DNA from: Metellina segmentata | Taxonomy: Eukaryota; Arthropoda; Arachnida; Araneae; Tetragnathidae | Reading direction: 5' to 3' | DNA: 64,000 nucleotides | NCBI GenBank assembly: GCA_947359465.1 | Contig: OX375876.1 | Coordinates: 63,246,998-63,310,997 of the forward strand | In this document: piece by piece, positions 1-12,874 of the stretch | Position numbering within the stretch: the first letter of the stretch is position 1 | Layout of the letters: each line of letters starts with the position of its first letter | Notes under the pieces: model-generated | Seen by the model: the letters and a program-made list of their open reading frames with translations, nothing else | Told to the model about the DNA's origin: nothing | Database searches by the model: none | Program-made: the position numbers and the translations under genes

Positions 1-905
1 CTCTTGTTCGATGAATATGCCAGTTGGGCTGCCAGACAATTCTGTTAGGTCTAAGCAACATAAACACACAAAAGATTGTGATCATGAGCAAGTGTGGTTT
101 CAGAATGCCCCTATTATTAGCCAAACAACTCTCCAAACCTTTTGTTTAGTGGTTCATTTCAAACTTTTAATCAACTTGGAGGTGTGTATCGTCTATGAAT
201 AGTGAAACGAGTTAGAAAGTCCGTTCTGGAGGTTTATACTGAACAACATTATTGCTTCCAACTTCTAACAAACACTAATTTCCCATTGTGCCATTTAAAA
301 CTTTTCGTTCAAAATTCCACCCGATTTTGGCTAACCCAGCAGAAATAATCCCACGCCAAAACATCCTTCACATTCCCAAATGCCATCACTTGCACGTGTT
401 GGCTCAGAATTCCCCTATCATTAGCCAAACAATTTGCCCATCCCCTTGTTTAGTGAATAATTTTTCATTTTTAACCCTCCAAGTGGTTTCGACGAGATAT
501 CTCATCCATCAAGACTGGACTAATTTTGCTAATGACGAGATACCTTATCAAGATACTGCCAATTTTTCGATGATGACGAGAAGAGGGTTTTCCTACATGA
601 AGGTATGCTATATATATAGTCCATGAATACAAAAAGACGTTAGAAAGTCGTTCTCGAGATTTTTACTAAAACTCAATAATAGTCCTCCCATATATCAATC
701 TCTAATTTCCTATTGTACGTACATTCAAAGCTTTGTGTCCAGCACTCCACAGGGTTTTGTTATTCCTAACAGAAACAATTCCATGAAAAAACACCCTTCA
801 CATTCCCGAATGTCATCACGGGCACGTGCGGGTTCAGAATTCCCCTTTCATTAGCCAAGCAATTGGCCCAACCTCTTGTTTTTTTTCGTGAACTATTTCA
901 CCGAC
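1..905. repeat. Degenerate ~300-bp tandem repeat, three copies
   Basis: A block containing the words TTAGCCAAACAA and CTTGTTTAGTG occurs near 115-165, 418-465 and, more diverged, 848-900. A second block with GTTAGAAAGTC occurs at about 209 and 637. The first two copies are about 303 bp apart. The next interval is about 429 bp, which is roughly 300 bp plus the MITE inserted at 471. The repeat is non-coding: short open frames across it do not correspond between copies. Confidence 0.7.
471..600. mobile_element. TTAA-flanked MITE, left part (family M1)
   Basis: Begins TTAACCCTCCAAGTGG at 471 and carries the family's palindromic core around GACGAGATATCTC (about 490-503), followed by GATGACGAGA-type words. 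The right terminus (GGAGGGTTAA in complete copies) is not seen; the copy fades near 600. It interrupts the 300-bp tandem repeat. The family is defined by the complete copy at 21918-22100. Confidence 0.6.
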
Positions 906-3900
906 CTTATCTTATTAGGCGATCTTTCGACTCGATAAATAATCAATGAACATGGGTGGCGAACTATTCCGATTCTATCTCTAAGTAATTATCTATTTTA
1001 GCTCATTAATACCGTGTTGCAAGTGAGGTTTTTTCTCCCAAACAAATCTCGGCGAGGATGTCTTGACGACAACTGGGTGTTCTCAAGAATTTGCCGAGCG
1101 ACATTTCTTGTGCTGTCACCGCTTCTAAGATCATTAATTTGTGAAAGAAGTGGCGTTGCGTTATCAGCGGTTTTCTGGGTAGCTCGCGACTATTTAACTT
1201 TACGTTACATGACATCTGCACGCGAATTCTTGTACTTCATAAATTATTGGGTTTAATCTCTCTTACCTCTTAACACTAGCGTACTGTGTGCTTGGGAGGA
1301 GTAGCACACGGTTGTTACGTTTTAGGTTCTTAATTGTCACTTAAGTTGGATCGACGAAGCGGGATTTAAGTTTATTCGGTGGGTTACGTTGCGTCAGAGA
1401 AATAAATCGGTCAAAAAAAATCTGGATTGTAAGTAGCATTAATTTGAGAGTTAATAAATGTAATATAGCGTGATCGGATTGTGCTGTCGCATTTAATTTC
1501 GACATATACATCTCAAAACTCATGATCAAAGTTTTTCTTCGCTTGATCCAATGATATAGTGCGATCATGATTTATAAATGATAGTATTTTTTGCATTGGA
1601 TTTAAGAGATTAGTTAAATATACTTGTACTGCAGAGCAAGTGACCTATTCGAAGAATCAAATCAATTAAATTGAGATATCACTTGTAAGAAATAATCAAA
1701 TTAACTGTCTTAATGTTATTTAATATTAACAGCTCTGTTGATTATAATTTTAAATAAAATAACCCAGTATTATTTATTCGATTCAGGTATTAAAGGTTGG
1801 TAGTGTTTTATGACATAAAGTCGTATATGATCAAGCAACATGCACAAAAGATACATAATGTTAAGTAAACGTACAAACAAATACAAAGTAGATAGGTAGT
1901 TTAATTTACTATTACCTTGGAGCAACTTGGTAGTCTATTAGCGCTGGTCAGGAATATTTTCCTTTGGGAAAGATCCAATATACAAAGAAAGCTTTTGACT
2001 TTAATACGCCTTTAAAATTGGAACGGCACTGGGGAACATGCATAAAAGTGTCGAGTTACACCTGTTTTGTTTATGATTTTAAAACGAAAAGAAACACCCA
2101 GAAGCGTTGTGTAGACAAACGATACACGACGTGCACATTCGGACCAAGTGCGCAAAACTTTGAAGTCGTAAAAACTCCCTTTTAATCAAACAACAAACAG
2201 GAAATTTCGCTATTTTATTTGAAGTTTTTATTAGTCTTTTAAAAGATTTGTGTCAACAAATTAATTTTGATGCAAAAACTTGCTATCTCTTTAAGGATGA
2301 TAGGTTTCCTATAAAGTTTCTTATACTTGATGTTTTTGGAACTTTTACATTACATACCTTTGACACATCAATTCATAGAACAGAAGCTCTTTAACTCTAA
2401 TGTGAGCCCTTAAAAACGAAATGCCTTTTGACTATTTTTAATTGTACTGTTGTCAAACATATTTGGAATTAATTTAGGAAAATATACATACAGGTACACA
2501 AGATAGTTAAACAAGAAAGTCTGAGTTATGAAGCGTAGAATTGAAGGGTGCCAGAGACAGCAGTGTGATAAACCACCGATTAAAAATTCCATGATGAAAA
2601 GCAATTAAAGAACAATATATTCAAGAAGATCATTACAATTTATAACTTCTAAAAACTTAAAAGTTTTGTGTAACATAACCTTTCAAATAGTGGAAAAACC
2701 ATTAGAATTTTGAAATTTTCGAAAGCTTGAAAATCGATGACATAAAAAAAATTTTTTAAGTAACCTGTCACTATTTTACCCGCATGCTTTCAACTGCAAT
2801 TTGTAAACGTAAAATTCATAATCGCATTTTTGAAAAACATTTTTGTCACTAGAGTGAATAAGGGAATAAAATAAGAAACGCTACACTGCCTTTGATAAAC
2901 GACTCAGCCTTTATGGCGCCTGCATGGACCCGTGCGAAGGTAATAGAACCACAAATTTAAATATATTCTTTTCATAACCGAGGAAAACGACAAGAAAAAA
3001 CACTGCAATACTTGACACTGAAAGAAGAGAAAATCATACCAACAAAAAGAAAACCGCATATATACGTCTGTATAAATCCAATACATGTCCCTCGTCGACT
3101 TTCTTGCACTTTAACCTGAACCTAAAAGTCTTCCAGTCTCATGGTTTGCCAAACTCTATTACCATCCATTCCTTACGGGGAACTGGTGAGGGTAAAAGCG
3201 GTCTGAGTAAACTCCAGTCCCATTTCTTGCTGACTTCATATGTATCATTTCGCAAAGTGGTAATACCGGAGCAAATCACGCCCGCTTAGCAATTCATGAG
3301 GCTTCATCGAAGTTGATTAAAATCGCAACGCTTCGTATTTAAGAAGTCTTGGAGGATAGTACCTGCTCTTGAGGTATGGATAAAAAATACGTTTTGAAAG
3401 CTGAAGTAAAATAGCGGTGTGTAGAATGGTTGATTAACTTACCTGTAATCTTTCAACTGTCCTCCTCAATTATTTTACAACTTTTTACCTTTTAATAATG
3501 TTAATAATACAGCTTAAAACTTAATGTAGCTTTAAAAACTATTTTAGAGATGAATGCGCTAGGAGAGTGATTTTCAGTGTGGAGGGAATAAAAAAGACTG
3601 AAAGCGAAGCTTGATACGTATAGGGATTACCTTAAAATGTATTTTATTGACACTTTTTTTGTTTAGCTCTTTGGTTGTGCCATCAACTATCATAGCCGGC
3701 TTAGAGCATAAACTCTTCAAATGATATATTTTAGAAGACATTAAATGCTTTTTTCCATAGCCATATTTAAATCTGGTTAAATGTTATATTACACTATCAA
3801 AATGTGTGCGTTTATAGTTTTTAATTTTTGATCTAAAAAGAAATTGTTAGTATTTAAACAGGCGTAAAGTAAAAGTATTTTATCAGATCAATACTTTTTT

Positions 3901-4640
3901 TCCTAAGCAATCGATATATCAATTCGGAATTCATTCTTTGGAATTTTTATTGTCGAAGTGCTTTAATCGTATTCAAAAAACATGCAACGTGACGTCTTGT
4001 CGGAGATAGGTACAAGAAGCACTTTCAGTCCCAGAAACTCTACTGGCACTTACATTGACAGAAAAGTCTCTCATAGTATTGCTTTCATCGAAGGCATTTT
4101 GAAAGTTGAGCATCAAAGAAAAAAAAGAAGAACTAGAAATGAATATGCTACAGTGGGCCCATAAGTAATAGAAGTGGAGAATAATAATGTATTTTATAAA
4201 AGTTAAATGAAAGCTGGTGCAAGAACTTCTTTTAGTAAACCAATGTAGAAAGAGTCATAAATTTCTTCTTGATATACATATCAGATACACATAATACCTC
4301 TCATAGCTAGGAACTGTAGCTATTCTAAAATTAAAATTGTATTTTAAGATCTATTATATTCCTTTAATGAATAATTTGTATTTGGTTTCATAATCAATAG
4401 TTGGTTTGCAGCTCTTAGGTCAGTCTCTGCTACACAAGGGATTTAGGTAGCTCACGTAAACAGCAATGATTCAAATTATCTTCAGAACAGTATTGTAACA
4501 GTAATGCACAAAACTCTAAGTAATTAGATCCGTTTATAAAAGTAATTATAGAGACAAGTGTGTTAAGTAATTTCTCTAAATAGGCTTTAAGTATCCAAAT
4601 TGTTCCTACGAAATATATAGTTTCCCAAGATCTGATCAAT
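906..4640. other. AT-rich DNA, no gene seen
   Basis: Only short, unrecognisable open frames on both strands. I see no transposase motif, tRNA box or strong tandem repeat. Confidence 0.6.
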
Positions 4641-4644
4641 TTGG

Positions 4645-4850
4645 ATAATGTCAATCTATCTTGTCATCAAGGTATTGCTAATTTTGTTATGACGACAAGA
4701 TAAAGATCTGGTCAATTTTCTTCTAGTAACAAGATATCTCGTCCATAAATATCTGGTCAATTTTCTTTTATTAACGAAATATCTCGTCCATCAAGATTTG
4801 GTCAGTTTTTCTATTTACAGGATACCTTGTCGAGATAACCGTAATTAGGG
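4645..4850. mobile_element. M1-family MITE, degenerate copy
   Basis: Contains three iterations of the family words (ATCTCGTCCATCAAGAT, CTGGTCAATTTT, AACGAAATATCTCGTCC). It ends AGGG followed by TTAA at 4851-4854, matching the family's right terminus. The left terminus is not identifiable. Internal duplication of the core makes this copy longer than the consensus of about 185 bp. Confidence 0.5.
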
Positions 4851-4969
4851 TTAAGTGCACCGGTATAGCTAAACGATGACAAAATTTATTAAACTCTCCT
4901 GCAAATTTTATCTGTACCAGATTACAGCATATGGTTGAATTAAGACTATTCCTTCTATCCACGAAATTG

Positions 4970-5290
4970 TAGCCGACAAACCGGTATAGTGGTTAAGGTG
5001 TTAGCCTCTAGAGTGGAAGGTACCTGGTTCAAATCCGGGTGCGGGCATCTATGTTTGTAAGCATATGTTGTCGAGGCGGCTGGTGCACCTTAAATCTGTA
5101 GTGGCCGAAAGTCCTCTCGTATGGTTGGCATGGAAGTTTGGAGAGTGGGGTGCCAGTTTAGGTGTTGCCTCGTCATCTGATCGTGTTTCAAAATTACGAT
5201 GTGTTGCTCTCGGATCTTTCCCAAAAGGAATTGATCCCGGACCGTCGTCAATAGACCGTTGTGTTGCTTTAGAACAAAGCCGTTAACTAA
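4970..5290 (+). mobile_element. tRNA-derived SINE, type I head, near full length
   Basis: The head is tRNA-like, with a good A box (TGGTTAAGGTG, 4990-5000) and B box (GGTTCAAATCC, 5026-5036). The body follows, with words shared by all copies in the window (GGCGGCTGGTGCACCTTAAA, GGAGAGTGGGGTGCCAG, CCTCGTCATCTGA, CGGATCTTTCCC). The 3' tail is GTTGTGTTGCTTTAG and then an A-rich end. No protein is encoded; mobility would depend on a LINE partner that is not visible here. This is the best preserved type I head in the window. A genuine tRNA gene is unlikely because the sequence continues into the SINE body and no proper acceptor stem closes. Confidence 0.85.
4990..5036 (+). promoter_or_regulatory. 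Internal RNA polymerase III promoter (A and B boxes) of the SINE
   Basis: The A box TGGTTAAGGTG at 4990-5000 fits TRGYNNARNNG. The B box GGTTCAAATCC at 5026-5036 fits GWTCRANNC. The box spacing is normal for a tRNA-type internal promoter. Confidence 0.75.
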
Positions 5291-7589
5291 AAAAAATTAC
5301 CAAGAAATTGTAGAACAAATCCAAGAACTAACTGTCTCAATCAATTTCAATCGAAATGTTATTCCGTACATACAGATAAGTTTCTTTTGAAAAAAAAAGG
5401 AGAAAAACAATTGTTTTTCAATAAATAAAATTTTTTTACTTCCTGAAACAATGACATTTTATTGAGATAAAACCATATCTGTTAGTCAGTATTACGAAGA
5501 TGAATTATAATTCATTTCTAATTTTTCAGCCTTTACAAAGCAAGCATTGAAAAGGGCATAAGTGTCCTCCTACATCATGATTCAAGTTAAAAGATTTCCG
5601 ATCGAGTTTTGACATCAGTAATTCAAGAGGCACTTGAGATATGGTCACAATTGAATAACAACAATCCCACTATCTGAAACATTTATTGTGAGAAAAGTTT
5701 ATCGATTCAGCAATGATTAATGGAGTTAGCACCCAAACGCAATAGCGAGAAATCTTTCATAAAACAAAAGAATATAACTAATTTATTAGTGTAGTTTTTT
5801 CCTCCAAGAGAGAGAGAAAGAGATTCACAAAGCGTCTCGTCTGAAGAGAGATAGTTTTCCTTTTCAAGACTCTTTCCTCTGTGCTAAAAATCAATTCTAC
5901 TCAACGTCTCTATCGAAATGATTAAAGAGTTCTTGAAGAAGCTGCACTTTTGTTTGGTTCAGATTCCGATATGCATCATATATACTTAAGCCTAATTGAT
6001 TCTCGGAAAATAATGATTTGAATAGAGGATATTTTACACGTTGTCAATGCTTATTATTCTTTGGCAAAGTAGGAATTAACTCGATTGAATTAGCTGTTAA
6101 CCTTTGATAGCGGTATTGTTGTTATCATAAAGGATTTCACTCTGTCTTTTTGGTAGTTGGAATTGGAGAAGAAGCCTAAACTGAAGTTTTGAAATATTAC
6201 TTTATAGAATACGACTCTTTTTTTGTGTGAGGGCTTTGGCCCTGTAGAAAATACTAAATATGCTCGTTTCATTATTATTTTTCTCAGTTGAATTTGTTAT
6301 ATTCTAATACTAGTGTTGCTTGTTTCATTATAAAATTATGTTCTAGAGATATAGCAAATTTTTATAAATACCGTAGTTAACAGCTAGGATCATATAAAAG
6401 TAGTTTGTATTGTAGTATTTATTTTTGTATTTCTTATTAAATAGTATTCATTTTTATTAGTCAAAAAATGTGTCTATGTATAGTTCATGATAAATATATT
6501 TTAGTACTTACTAATACAACAAAGCAAATCATATAATTGCGTGTGATCATATGAAAACTGGAATTAGCATTTCTATTTTAAATTATTTCAATTTGATTAA
6601 AACCTCTGTGCAACAGAAATTTAACACATATTGAGAAATCCATTACATTCCACCTTTTTTATTGACAACAAGACATCATTAGTTGAAACTTAGTGCCTGT
6701 TAAAATAATTCCCTAATAATAAAGGTCATTGATGTGACTTAACGAAAAATGTGATACATAAAAATTATTACAGATTAAGAATACACCATAATGATGTACA
6801 ATTTAGGGTGAGTTGGAACGGAAGTTTCCGCCAAATATAAAGTTTAAATACAACTTCCATAATGTTTAGGTGTAAGTTTCATTTCAAAATGTAATATTTC
6901 CTTGAAATTATAATGCATGAAGAATGAAATCAACTAAAAATTGAACTGTTAATGAAATTCAGAAGTTTGCCATTAACAAAGATGCAAGTGATAAAGTTTA
7001 GAGACTGCAGATATAAAATTAATTTGTTACAGACTCACCGATCACAACTTTTGTTTTAAAATAACTAAATGTGTAAAGTTAAAATTGTAAAACAAATTCC
7101 CCAACGGGGGAAATTCACATATATACAAAATCAACTCATAGCACATTAGGAACCCAAACTTGAAGTATAAGAAACTAGAGAAACAGTACGTAAATAATAT
7201 GATTCTGATACATAAATAATCAGCATGAAATTATGTAAATTAAAAGTACATAAAATCTGTTCAAATTTCATCAAGATTATAGTCAAATGAAAATATACAG
7301 TATGTGATAGAAAATTCCGTAATGTTCCATACATAATATTTTTACATTAACATTTTGATTTTATGGGGGACTGCGTTATTAACACATGAAGTTAACTACA
7401 GAAACACCAAGAACCCAAAAGTGGCCTGTATGGTAATTACATATTTAGTTTCACCTTTCTTTATTTTTCTATCAATACTAGTACGTGAATATTTGTAATT
7501 CGAATACAGAGATAGCTCTTTCGTATGTGCAGATTAAACTATCGCATTTTCTGCTTGTATTTAATACTTGTTTGTATATCGAAATTGGA
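5291..7589. other. AT-rich DNA, no gene seen
   Basis: No recognisable coding, RNA or transposon signal. A short purine tract of GAGA type lies near 5808-5822. Confidence 0.6.
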
Positions 7590-8275
7590 GACAGCTTGAG
7601 TAATTTGCTAAAATTAATGTTGTGATCTTCCAATGAGAAACGTATTCCTGCAATTGATTGTCTGTCTTTTGTCCTTCGCAGCATGTTACCATGACACTCA
7701 ATACCAACCAACTAACCTGCACTATATATCTGATAGGGTTTTCCAGCATAGTGTGCGAAAACGGATAAGCTGTATCATGTACTAGGTTTCAGTTACGACG
7801 TGCTTTGCGAGTTGCGGTTGTTAAAATGCTCCATTAGTTCTTGCTACTTAGCAACATTGGATAACGGAATTATCAGTCAATCTAGTGTTAATAATGTGCT
7901 CTTACTGTTTTTTGAGGTATCAGTATGTTCTTCTTTCTCAATTATGTCTAGTTTAGACTGTACCAAGTAACTTATCTTTCTTCGAAATGTGTCTTGTTCA
8001 TCCAATGAGACACTTGCTCTTGCTTTTGATAATCCATTGGGTCTTATGGCGATAGGTTCAAAACGGACCACATCGTCATGTTCGTGTACTAAACATCAGT
8101 TCTGAATTACAAGTTGAAAAAGTCATGGCTCCAAGTTCATTCCTTGCTATTTGCGGTTGTTAGAATTTTACCTTTTAGTACCTGATGCTCATCAACACTA
8201 AATAACAGAATTGTAAGTCAATCTAGGGTGAAATATGTATTTTCAAGCATTTTGAGGCATTGTATAGTTTTATAT
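7590..8275. repeat. Diverged tandem duplication, ~335-bp period
   Basis: Shared words in the same order include TCCAATGAGA (7629; 7998), GCGGTTGTTA (about 7813; about 8152), AGTCAATCTAG (about 7876; about 8216) and TTTTGAGG (about 7910; about 8250). The two units are roughly 335-370 bp apart. No conserved reading frame is visible between them. Confidence 0.6.
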
Positions 8276-9739
8276 GCAACTAAGAAACCGGTGCAATAAA
8301 ACAACTCTAAACTTTCATAATTACTTATATCTATTGATGGCAAACTGTCACCGCTCAATTTTCAAGTTTTTTCAATACATTTATAATGATCATAGCATCC
8401 ATATTATCGCATAAATGGATGTAATATTTCTAAATGCAATGAAACTATCCAAAATTATCTAACAGTATTTATTTTATTTTTGCTGGTATTGGATCCTATT
8501 TCCAATAAAATGCATGCCAAAAAGCACACATCAGTCATGTTATCACAATTATATACTGAACGTCTATTTCAATTTCGTACCATTGAATTGTTCAAAGGTG
8601 ATTCTGTGTTTTGTAACGATACATATATTTTCTCTCATATTTTCTTATCACAGACGTTTTACATCATATTTCCCATTATCTTCCATAATCAGATACCTGA
8701 TGAATTTCGATTGAATGATGATGTCTTCTGTGTAAATTTAGCTACCTTATGCAGTTCCATTGCTCAAATCACGTGAAACTAACCAATTATCTGCGTAACG
8801 GTCGGATTTATGCTGTTAATATCCGTTGTTTCTATTCAAAAATAAACAAATATATAATATTCATATGAAAATTTTAACTTTAAAGACAAAATTTGGAGGT
8901 TCTGATTGAAGGTACAGAAGGTGACTTGCATAGCGTTATTCAATATTGTGTGACATTCAATTATGGCATTTTAGTTTGATTAAGATGTTTGTGTGTACAA
9001 ATTAAGGTGTTGCAAAAGCTGCTTTTCCAAGAGGAAAATACACAAATTGAACAAATTTAAGTCATCGATTTTCATGGCAAGTAGAGAAGCAGTGTCAAGA
9101 ACCCTTTTTTACCCATTTAATCCACTTTTGCCCTAAATCCAGACCGTATTTCACACTCTTGGTGAGCTGAGCGAGATTTTATACAGTTCATTTCCATGAG
9201 ATGAGGGGCTATAAATTGCCAAGTATTTTACCGACTCCTACTTCACCTCTTTTCTTTCTCCCTTTTTTCTTGGGATTCAAGATTTAGCAGCCTCTTTCTT
9301 TTTTTTTCACCTTCCCTCCCTTTTCCAGTTTCTTTTTCTTTCTATTTCTTTTATTATATTTTTACACTTATATTTTTCAGGTTTGAAGGCACCCACTACT
9401 ATTGCTCTTGGTGTCAGCAATAAAGTACGCCACCCGGTCTTAGAAGGTTTGTACCCTCCCTGTAGCATCAATATGCGAGCCACACGGTTGGGAGATGACG
9501 AGGAAGGGGCCGTTCCTATATAATAATTATGGCATGTTTCTAGCCCCGATCCTGTTCGTTTCTAAAATGTGGGTATATGTGGGGAATAGACAGTTTTTAT
9601 TTGGTTTCTCACTCTTCCACCATCTTGTTTTCTAAGCGAGGGTTGATTAGATTGACCAAAATGAAATTATAGTAGTACCGTGATAGTTACAATTTCAGTA
9701 ACCACATCTTGGTCCATTAAGAAATGGTTATTTTTTTTG
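8276..9739. other. No gene seen; polypyrimidine tract
   Basis: Unrecognised, mostly AT-rich DNA. A strongly pyrimidine-biased stretch of about 130 bp (C/T runs such as TTTCTTTCTCCC) lies at about 9236-9370. An open frame of 98 codons at 8480-8776 starts from a non-ATG codon and shows no family features. Confidence 0.5.
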
Positions 9740-9900
9740 TATCAGGATAAAAACTTCCGATTTTTTGACGATCACGAGATGAAGATCCAGTCATTTTTCT
9801 AAGAACTAGACAACCCAACCCTTAAAATTGTAATAACTCAGTAAAATAAGCTTAACCATCCAAGTAATTTCAACGAGATATCTCTTCCATTAATTGTGTA
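9740..9900. mobile_element. M1-family MITE relic
   Basis: TTAACCATCCAAGTAATTTC at 9852, followed by AACGAGATATCTC, gives the family's left end. The preceding 100 bp holds further family words (GACGATCACGAGATGAAGATC). No complete terminus pair is visible. Confidence 0.4.
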
Positions 9901-10014
9901 CTCTCTATTTAAGCTTTGTGTGTTCTATATTAAAGCTTTTTTTAGCTTTCTAAGCACTCACTATACAATTTAATCGTACATTGTATTTTGGAAGGTAGAT
10001 ATTTTAATTAACAT

Positions 10015-10300
10015 CACATTGGAGCAACACAACTGGTTATTGGCGAAGGACCGAGATCAACCCAGAAGGCAAAGATCCGAGGACAGCATCACACAAATTT
10101 GAACCACGGTTAGATGACAAGGTTTCACATGAACTGGAATTCAACTCTCCGAACTTCCACACCATGCCAGCATGAGTACATTTGAGGCAAGGACAGATTT
10201 AACGTTTACCAGCCCCCCCCCCCCTTGTACTTGAAGGCCTCTGATTGGATTCGAATTGAATGTGCTCTACGTTTAAGCGAACCGCTTTTCTGGTAAAATC
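10015..10300 (-). mobile_element. tRNA-derived SINE, minus strand, degenerate head
   Basis: Reads backwards through the SINE: tail complement GAGCAACACAACTGG (from about 10022), GATCCGAGGACAGC, GAACCACGGTTAGATGACAAGG, CTCTCCGAACTTCCACACC, then a poly-C run (about 10206-10218) and a degenerate B box (GATTCGAATTGAAT, about 10247-10260). The poly-C expansion sits in the variable body/head junction. Confidence 0.75.
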
Positions 10301-11112
10301 TCGAAACCACATAAAAATGTAAATCAAGTATACGTTTGCATCTCTTTCGTACTATTTGAATCTGAAAAGGAATGCATTCAGTTTATTTATTTCGTTATAT
10401 ATATTCTATCAGGTAATTTATAATTCATAACAATTATTGATAAGTATTTAGGGCTTTAAATTTAGGATTTTACGGCTATTGTGGCTTAATCCACTCCTGT
10501 ATAAAGGAGAAAATTAAAAGGGTCTGTCATTGGTGACAGATTTAGAGAAAACCCGGATATAAAACGAATCCGGTGAGAAGAGAGATAACCTTGGAGAAGT
10601 TTATTTACTAAAAAGGTGGTAAACTCAACAAAGGAAAGGGTCGTCCTATATATCACCACCATCTTATATGGCGACCATAATAGGTGACTACCTTCATTGC
10701 CATCTTGTAATCATTGATGTCGTTTCTGTCACCGAACCATACATTTATAGCCAAAAACTCCGCTTAGTACGGTAACTAAGGGGGCACATGTTTACGTTCA
10801 ATCTTTGTGTGTATTCCCTAATTTATATACAAATACAGTTAAAAATCTCATGATTTAAATGCCAACTCGCTAGAGCCAAACCTTATGGTATATTCAAATT
10901 CGGTGTCCAACTTATGGAAATAGAAAGAGGTCTGATAACGCGTACATCTCGAACAACATAAAATATATGCCTTGGCTCATAGTTGCAATAAAATTTATTT
11001 GCAGCTTAAGAGTATATGAGCTCTTGAATAATATTTTACTTTTTTACGAAATCTCACTTCCCCCAGTTCATATCTCCTTTCTTAACTTTATTTACCTTTG
11101 TACTTACTATTA
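10301..11112. other. AT-rich DNA, no gene seen
   Basis: No recognisable signal on either strand. Confidence 0.6.
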
Positions 11113-11420
11113 TGGGGTGCGGTAGCTCTGTTGGAAGAGTAACGGATAAGGAACGGGGGGGGGGTTGAAACTCGGTCCAGATAAAGACCGTCGTGCACAC
11201 ATAGACGGGTGCACATTAAATGTGTCATGACCTCAAATTTCTTCATGTTGGCGGGGTGTGGAATTTGGAAAATGAGATGGAAGCTCAGGTGTTGACCTCG
11301 TCAATTGACCGAGGTTCAAAAGTAAGTGGTTTTGACATGGGGGGTCGATCGCGTGCCGTCGCCAATAGTCAGTTGTGTTGCTCCAGCATGGCGTTAATTA
11401 AATACCTATATACCTTACTA
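11113..11420 (+). mobile_element. tRNA-derived SINE, type II head
   Basis: The head has the A box TAGCTCTGTTG at 11123-11133 and a degenerate B box (GGTTGAAACTC, 11163-11173) behind a poly-G run (11155-11164). The body matches the other copies: AGACCGTCGTGCACAC, TGACCTCAAATTTCTTCA, GGCGGGGTGTGGAATTTGG, TTGACCTCGTCA. The tail is GTTGTGTTGCTCCAGC followed by GCGTTAATTAAATACCTA. The head differs from the type I head at 4970 while the body is shared. Confidence 0.8.
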
Positions 11421-12284
11421 TTTATTTTTATTTTGTATCTAAATGAAGAAATTTGTTTTAAATATGTTACACTCCACAGACTCACATAAAAATGATTCTT
11501 ATCGTTAATTAATGTAATAATACAAATTCACTCAACTAAAAAATATGGTAATTATATATTTTTACTAGTTGAACATATACTGTTATAATATTTAGTGATA
11601 ATAATCGTTATTTCATTTATTTATATGATTTTTTCCAAGATACACTACATTAATTGAACGAAATGCAGCAACCAATAAGAGTTGATGATAACGCTATTAA
11701 AAACACAATCAAGAAATGATAGAGTTATGATAAAGCTTATATTAATCACTGTTCTTTTAAGGGTTGAGAAGAATGTACTACCCTAACATTTAACCTTTTG
11801 TAATTCCTTATCATTATGCATAAAATAAGTAGCTTATGTTAAGGACGTAAATATTTGCTGTAGATGATTGCTGTTGCGGCTGATGGCACTGTTGCGGCAT
11901 AGAGGATTTAAAAACATTCCTTCTCTGTCACTCGGAACTTCCTTAAGCTGCAGTTGATATAAATCCGAAAAATTCACTCCCTATTTGTCATTTATCTCTG
12001 TTAATAAAATTCAATTGATAGCTCTTCCATTTGGTTTCTCGAGAATAGAGGTGTGGTCTATTCAAAGTATTCAAACACTGCGGATAACATACAATCTGGA
12101 TGACTCCCTTTGAGCCTTGGATTTTTGTAAGCAAAATAAAATAAAATATTACGCCTTGACTGATGAATTTTCGAAAATAAAATGAAACTTTACAGACCCA
12201 TAGATTGTGATTAAATATTTTTAACCTTGAAGTCATTACAAAAGGAGAGAACAAGGAGGACTCAAATCCTTGCCCTCTTCTTTC
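11421..12284. other. AT-rich DNA, no gene seen
   Basis: No recognisable coding or repeat family. Confidence 0.6.
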
Positions 12285-12370
12285 TTGGGACCAAGTGGTT
12301 TTGACGAGGCATCTCGTTCAATATCAGGTCAGTTTTCTAATAACGAGGCACTTCATTGAGATAAAACAGA
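12285..12370. mobile_element. M1-family MITE fragment
   Basis: CCAAGTGGTTTTGACGAGGC, then ATCTCGTTCAATATCAGGTC and AATAACGAGGCACTTC, match the left half of the M1 consensus. No TTAA terminus survives. Confidence 0.45.
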
Positions 12371-12874
12371 CTTATTAGTCCATGGTGGAATAAAGATAAA
12401 AGAAAGAAAAACAAACTGTTTTTTTCCTAGATCTGGTAATAGCTTGTAAAAGGGTTTTGCAAAAAAATCTAGCCACCAGGATGCTTTTCCACGTGACAAA
12501 ACACCCGGTGAGTTAAAAACTCTCTTTTCTCTCATATGTCATGGTAGAGAAATTTAATAAGATTGGTAAGGAAATTCCTTCGAGTTAATATCCTCACTCG
12601 AGATTGAGTTTTTTTTGCAAGTTAACACTTTAATTTTGGACAGAAATAACTGTCTTTGATACCTGTATTGAAGAGACCAGTCTGTCTCTCGTATATCCTG
12701 TAAATATATTTTCTTTATTTCAAATACAGACATATATCCTTATTCCGAATACACAATAGAAGGTGCAACTGAAAATACAGAGCAGAGAACAAAATATTAA
12801 AAACATTAAATTGTAATATTAAAAAATCAAAAAAAAAATATACAGATAAAAACAATTAAAAAACTAAGGGGACA
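12371..12874. other. No gene seen
   Basis: AT-rich DNA with short poly-A runs; nothing recognisable. Confidence 0.55.

Noticed and set aside
4974..5050. Functional tRNA gene
   Set aside because: Good A and B boxes, but the sequence continues into a SINE body present in many copies and no proper acceptor stem closes.
10206..11164. Poly-C and poly-G runs as regulatory G-quadruplexes
   Set aside because: Single homopolymer runs at the same place in two SINE copies are better explained as slippage in the SINE head/body junction.
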